From UBA3537 sp965662485 (lineage in GTDB: Bacteria; Bacteroidota; Bacteroidia; Flavobacteriales; Flavobacteriaceae): a DNA stretch of 64,000 bases. The notes below the pieces were generated by a model. The model searched no databases, was not told the DNA's origin, and saw only the letters and a list, made by a program, of their open reading frames with translations. The translations under genes were made by a program, and so were the position numbers. Of the stretch, positions 63,181-64,000 are shown piece by piece (positions within the stretch are counted from its first letter, which is position 1; each line of letters begins with the position of its first letter). The stretch spans positions 1 through 64,000 of the forward strand of contig CBFIIL010000001.1 of the NCBI GenBank assembly GCA_965662485.1, given 5' to 3'.

Positions 63181-63211
63181 TTAAGGGTATAAATATACGC
63201 TTATCCCTTAA
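63181..63211. repeat. imperfect inverted repeat between aroE and the DUF349 gene
   Basis: TTAAGGGTATAA (63181-63192) and TTATCCCTTAA (63201-63211) are inverted copies with one bulged base and an 8-nt loop. They sit between the aroE stop and the DUF349 start. No U-tract follows on the minus strand. A hairpin in a shared transcript or an operator is possible. Confidence 0.4.
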
Positions 63212-63241
63212 ACTTACAAATTCAAAATTTATCTCTAAACA

Positions 63242-63970
63242 TTAGGAATGCCAAATTTCCCAAGATTTTTCGGCTTGTAACTCCAACATTTTCAGTCCAT
63301 TGAGTGTCTTTGCATCTGCTTTTTTTCCATAGCCCAAAAATTTAGTTTCGCTAGGATTATAGATTAGATCGTAAAGCAAATGGTTTTTTCCAATTCCGTT
63401 GTACGGAATCGGCGGACATTCTTCTATGTTTGGATGTGTACCAAGCGGTGTACAATTTACAATTAATGTATGTTCTTGAATATCAGAGGCGCTTAAGTCT
63501 TTATAATTTAGAGTACCTTTAATTTTTTTAGATCGTGATACAAATTTAGTTTCAATTCCAAGTGATTCTAATGCATAAACTACTGCTTTTGAAGCGCCGC
63601 CTGTTCCTAAAATGAGTGCTTTTTTTTGTGTAGAATTTAAATGTGGAATAAGACTAGTTTTAAATCCGTAATGATCTGTATTACAGCCAATTAACTTGTT
63701 ATTTTTTATAAGTATGGTGTTTACAGCACCAATGGCTTCTGCTTCGTGGTCTAGCGCATCTAAATATGGGATAACAGCTTCTTTGTATGGAATAGTAACA
63801 TTCAGCCCATAGATATTTTCACTATCAAAAATACGGGGAAATTCTTTAATGGAATTCAAGTCAAAGTTCTGATACACACAGTCCAAATGGTGTTGCTTAA
63901 ATTTTTCAGAAAAATATGTTCTTGAAAAAGAGTAATCTATATTTTTTCCAATTAACCCAAATAATTTCAT
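63242..63970 (-). CDS. aroE: shikimate dehydrogenase
   Basis: A 242-aa enzyme reducing 3-dehydroshikimate to shikimate with NADPH in aromatic amino-acid synthesis. N-terminal substrate motif: SFSRTYFSEKF (Ser of SxS), NVTIPYKEAV (catalytic Lys) and GAVNTI, with NTDHYGF. The Rossmann domain has LILGTGGASKAVVYAL and VNCTPLG. ATG 63970 (MKLFGLIGKNIDYSFS) is the start. An open frame continues to the window edge but is not needed. Complete gene, without clear neighbours on the right. Confidence 0.95.
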   Translation of the reverse strand: MKLFGLIGKNIDYSFSRTYFSEKFKQHHLDCVYQNFDLNSIKEFPRIFDSENIYGLNVTIPYKEAVIPYLDALDHEAEAIGAVNTILIKNNKLIGCNTDHYGFKTSLIPHLNSTQKKALILGTGGASKAVVYALESLGIETKFVSRSKKIKGTLNYKDLSASDIQEHTLIVNCTPLGTHPNIEECPPIPYNGIGKNHLLYDLIYNPSETKFLGYGKKADAKTLNGLKMLELQAEKSWEIWHS

Positions 63971-64000
63971 TTCAGTTTTTTTTGATGATTTCCGTACCAT

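Noticed and set aside
63971..64000. Open frame in line with aroE at the right edge
   Set aside because: aroE starts normally at 63970; the ten extra codons have no family match and may be the end of an upstream gene or spacer.

Overview
The window is an AT-rich, very densely coded piece of chromosome from a member of the Bacteroidota, almost certainly a Flavobacteriaceae. The evidence is consistent: type IX secretion (T9SS) sorting domains of both type A and type B, a PorV/PorQ-family barrel, a tmRNA whose tag reads GENNYALAA, TAnnTTTG promoter boxes in front of many genes, almost no Shine-Dalgarno sequences, and a SecA without the zinc-binding tail. No rRNA, tRNA, insertion sequence, prophage or CRISPR array is visible. 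No gap between genes reaches 300 bases, apart from the tmRNA region at the left edge.

Layout. 1-5.2 kb: 5' part of ssrA (tmRNA), an alanine/saccharopine dehydrogenase-like enzyme, a cold-shock protein, lysA facing an ACT-domain protein, and sucC. 5.2-15.6 kb: surface and secretion genes (a beta-barrel protein and an FG-GAP-repeat T9SS cargo protein, both apparently frameshifted in T-runs; uvrB; two type-B T9SS cargo proteins, one very large and repetitive). 15.6-21 kb: a leftward run with an ABC exporter, a pRiA4b ORF-3-like protein, heme A synthase, CCA-adding enzyme and threonylcarbamoyl-AMP synthase. 21-31 kb: a cell-surface polysaccharide/LPS island with GT2, GT4 and GT9 glycosyltransferases, FkbM and class I methyltransferases, a polysaccharide deacetylase and an LPS-kinase-like protein, on both strands with tight overlaps. 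31-37.6 kb: dapD, ruvX, def, a DUF5606 protein, a MATE exporter, PAP2 phosphatase, meaB and an M23 peptidase. 37.6-46.7 kb: secA, a DUF2795 protein, and a leftward run of a PorV2-like barrel, a DUF4105/Lnb-like protein, an ABC-F ATPase, a degenerate methyltransferase and a PduO-type adenosyltransferase. 46.8-51.2 kb: pssA and terC, then the leftward set kdsD-tatC-AhpD-like-lptB. 51.3-64 kb: recQ, a cyclophilin-FKBP fusion, pyrG, yidC, mnmA, a nitronate monooxygenase-like enzyme, mazG, a DUF349 protein and aroE.

How the genes fit together. The envelope theme is strong. kdsD supplies the Kdo precursor arabinose-5-phosphate, lptB drives LPS export, and the 21-31 kb island builds and decorates the glycan. 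secA, tatC and yidC move proteins into or across the inner membrane, and the T9SS cargo proteins use the outer-membrane route. lysA, dapD and possibly the ACT protein concern the diaminopimelate/lysine pathway. meaB and the PduO-type enzyme both serve adenosylcobalamin-dependent methylmalonyl-CoA mutase.

This is mostly a normal chromosomal backbone and I do not see a clear, wholly new multi-gene system. The observations most worth a second look are the paired homopolymer frameshifts in the 5.2-7.4 kb operon, the cyclophilin-FKBP fusion, the Lnb-like protein, the ACT protein facing lysA, the full-length GT2 paralogue without a catalytic acidic motif, seven TTG starts that are all followed by AA, TAnnTTTG boxes placed 4-5 nt before start codons, and convergent genes whose stop codons interlock.
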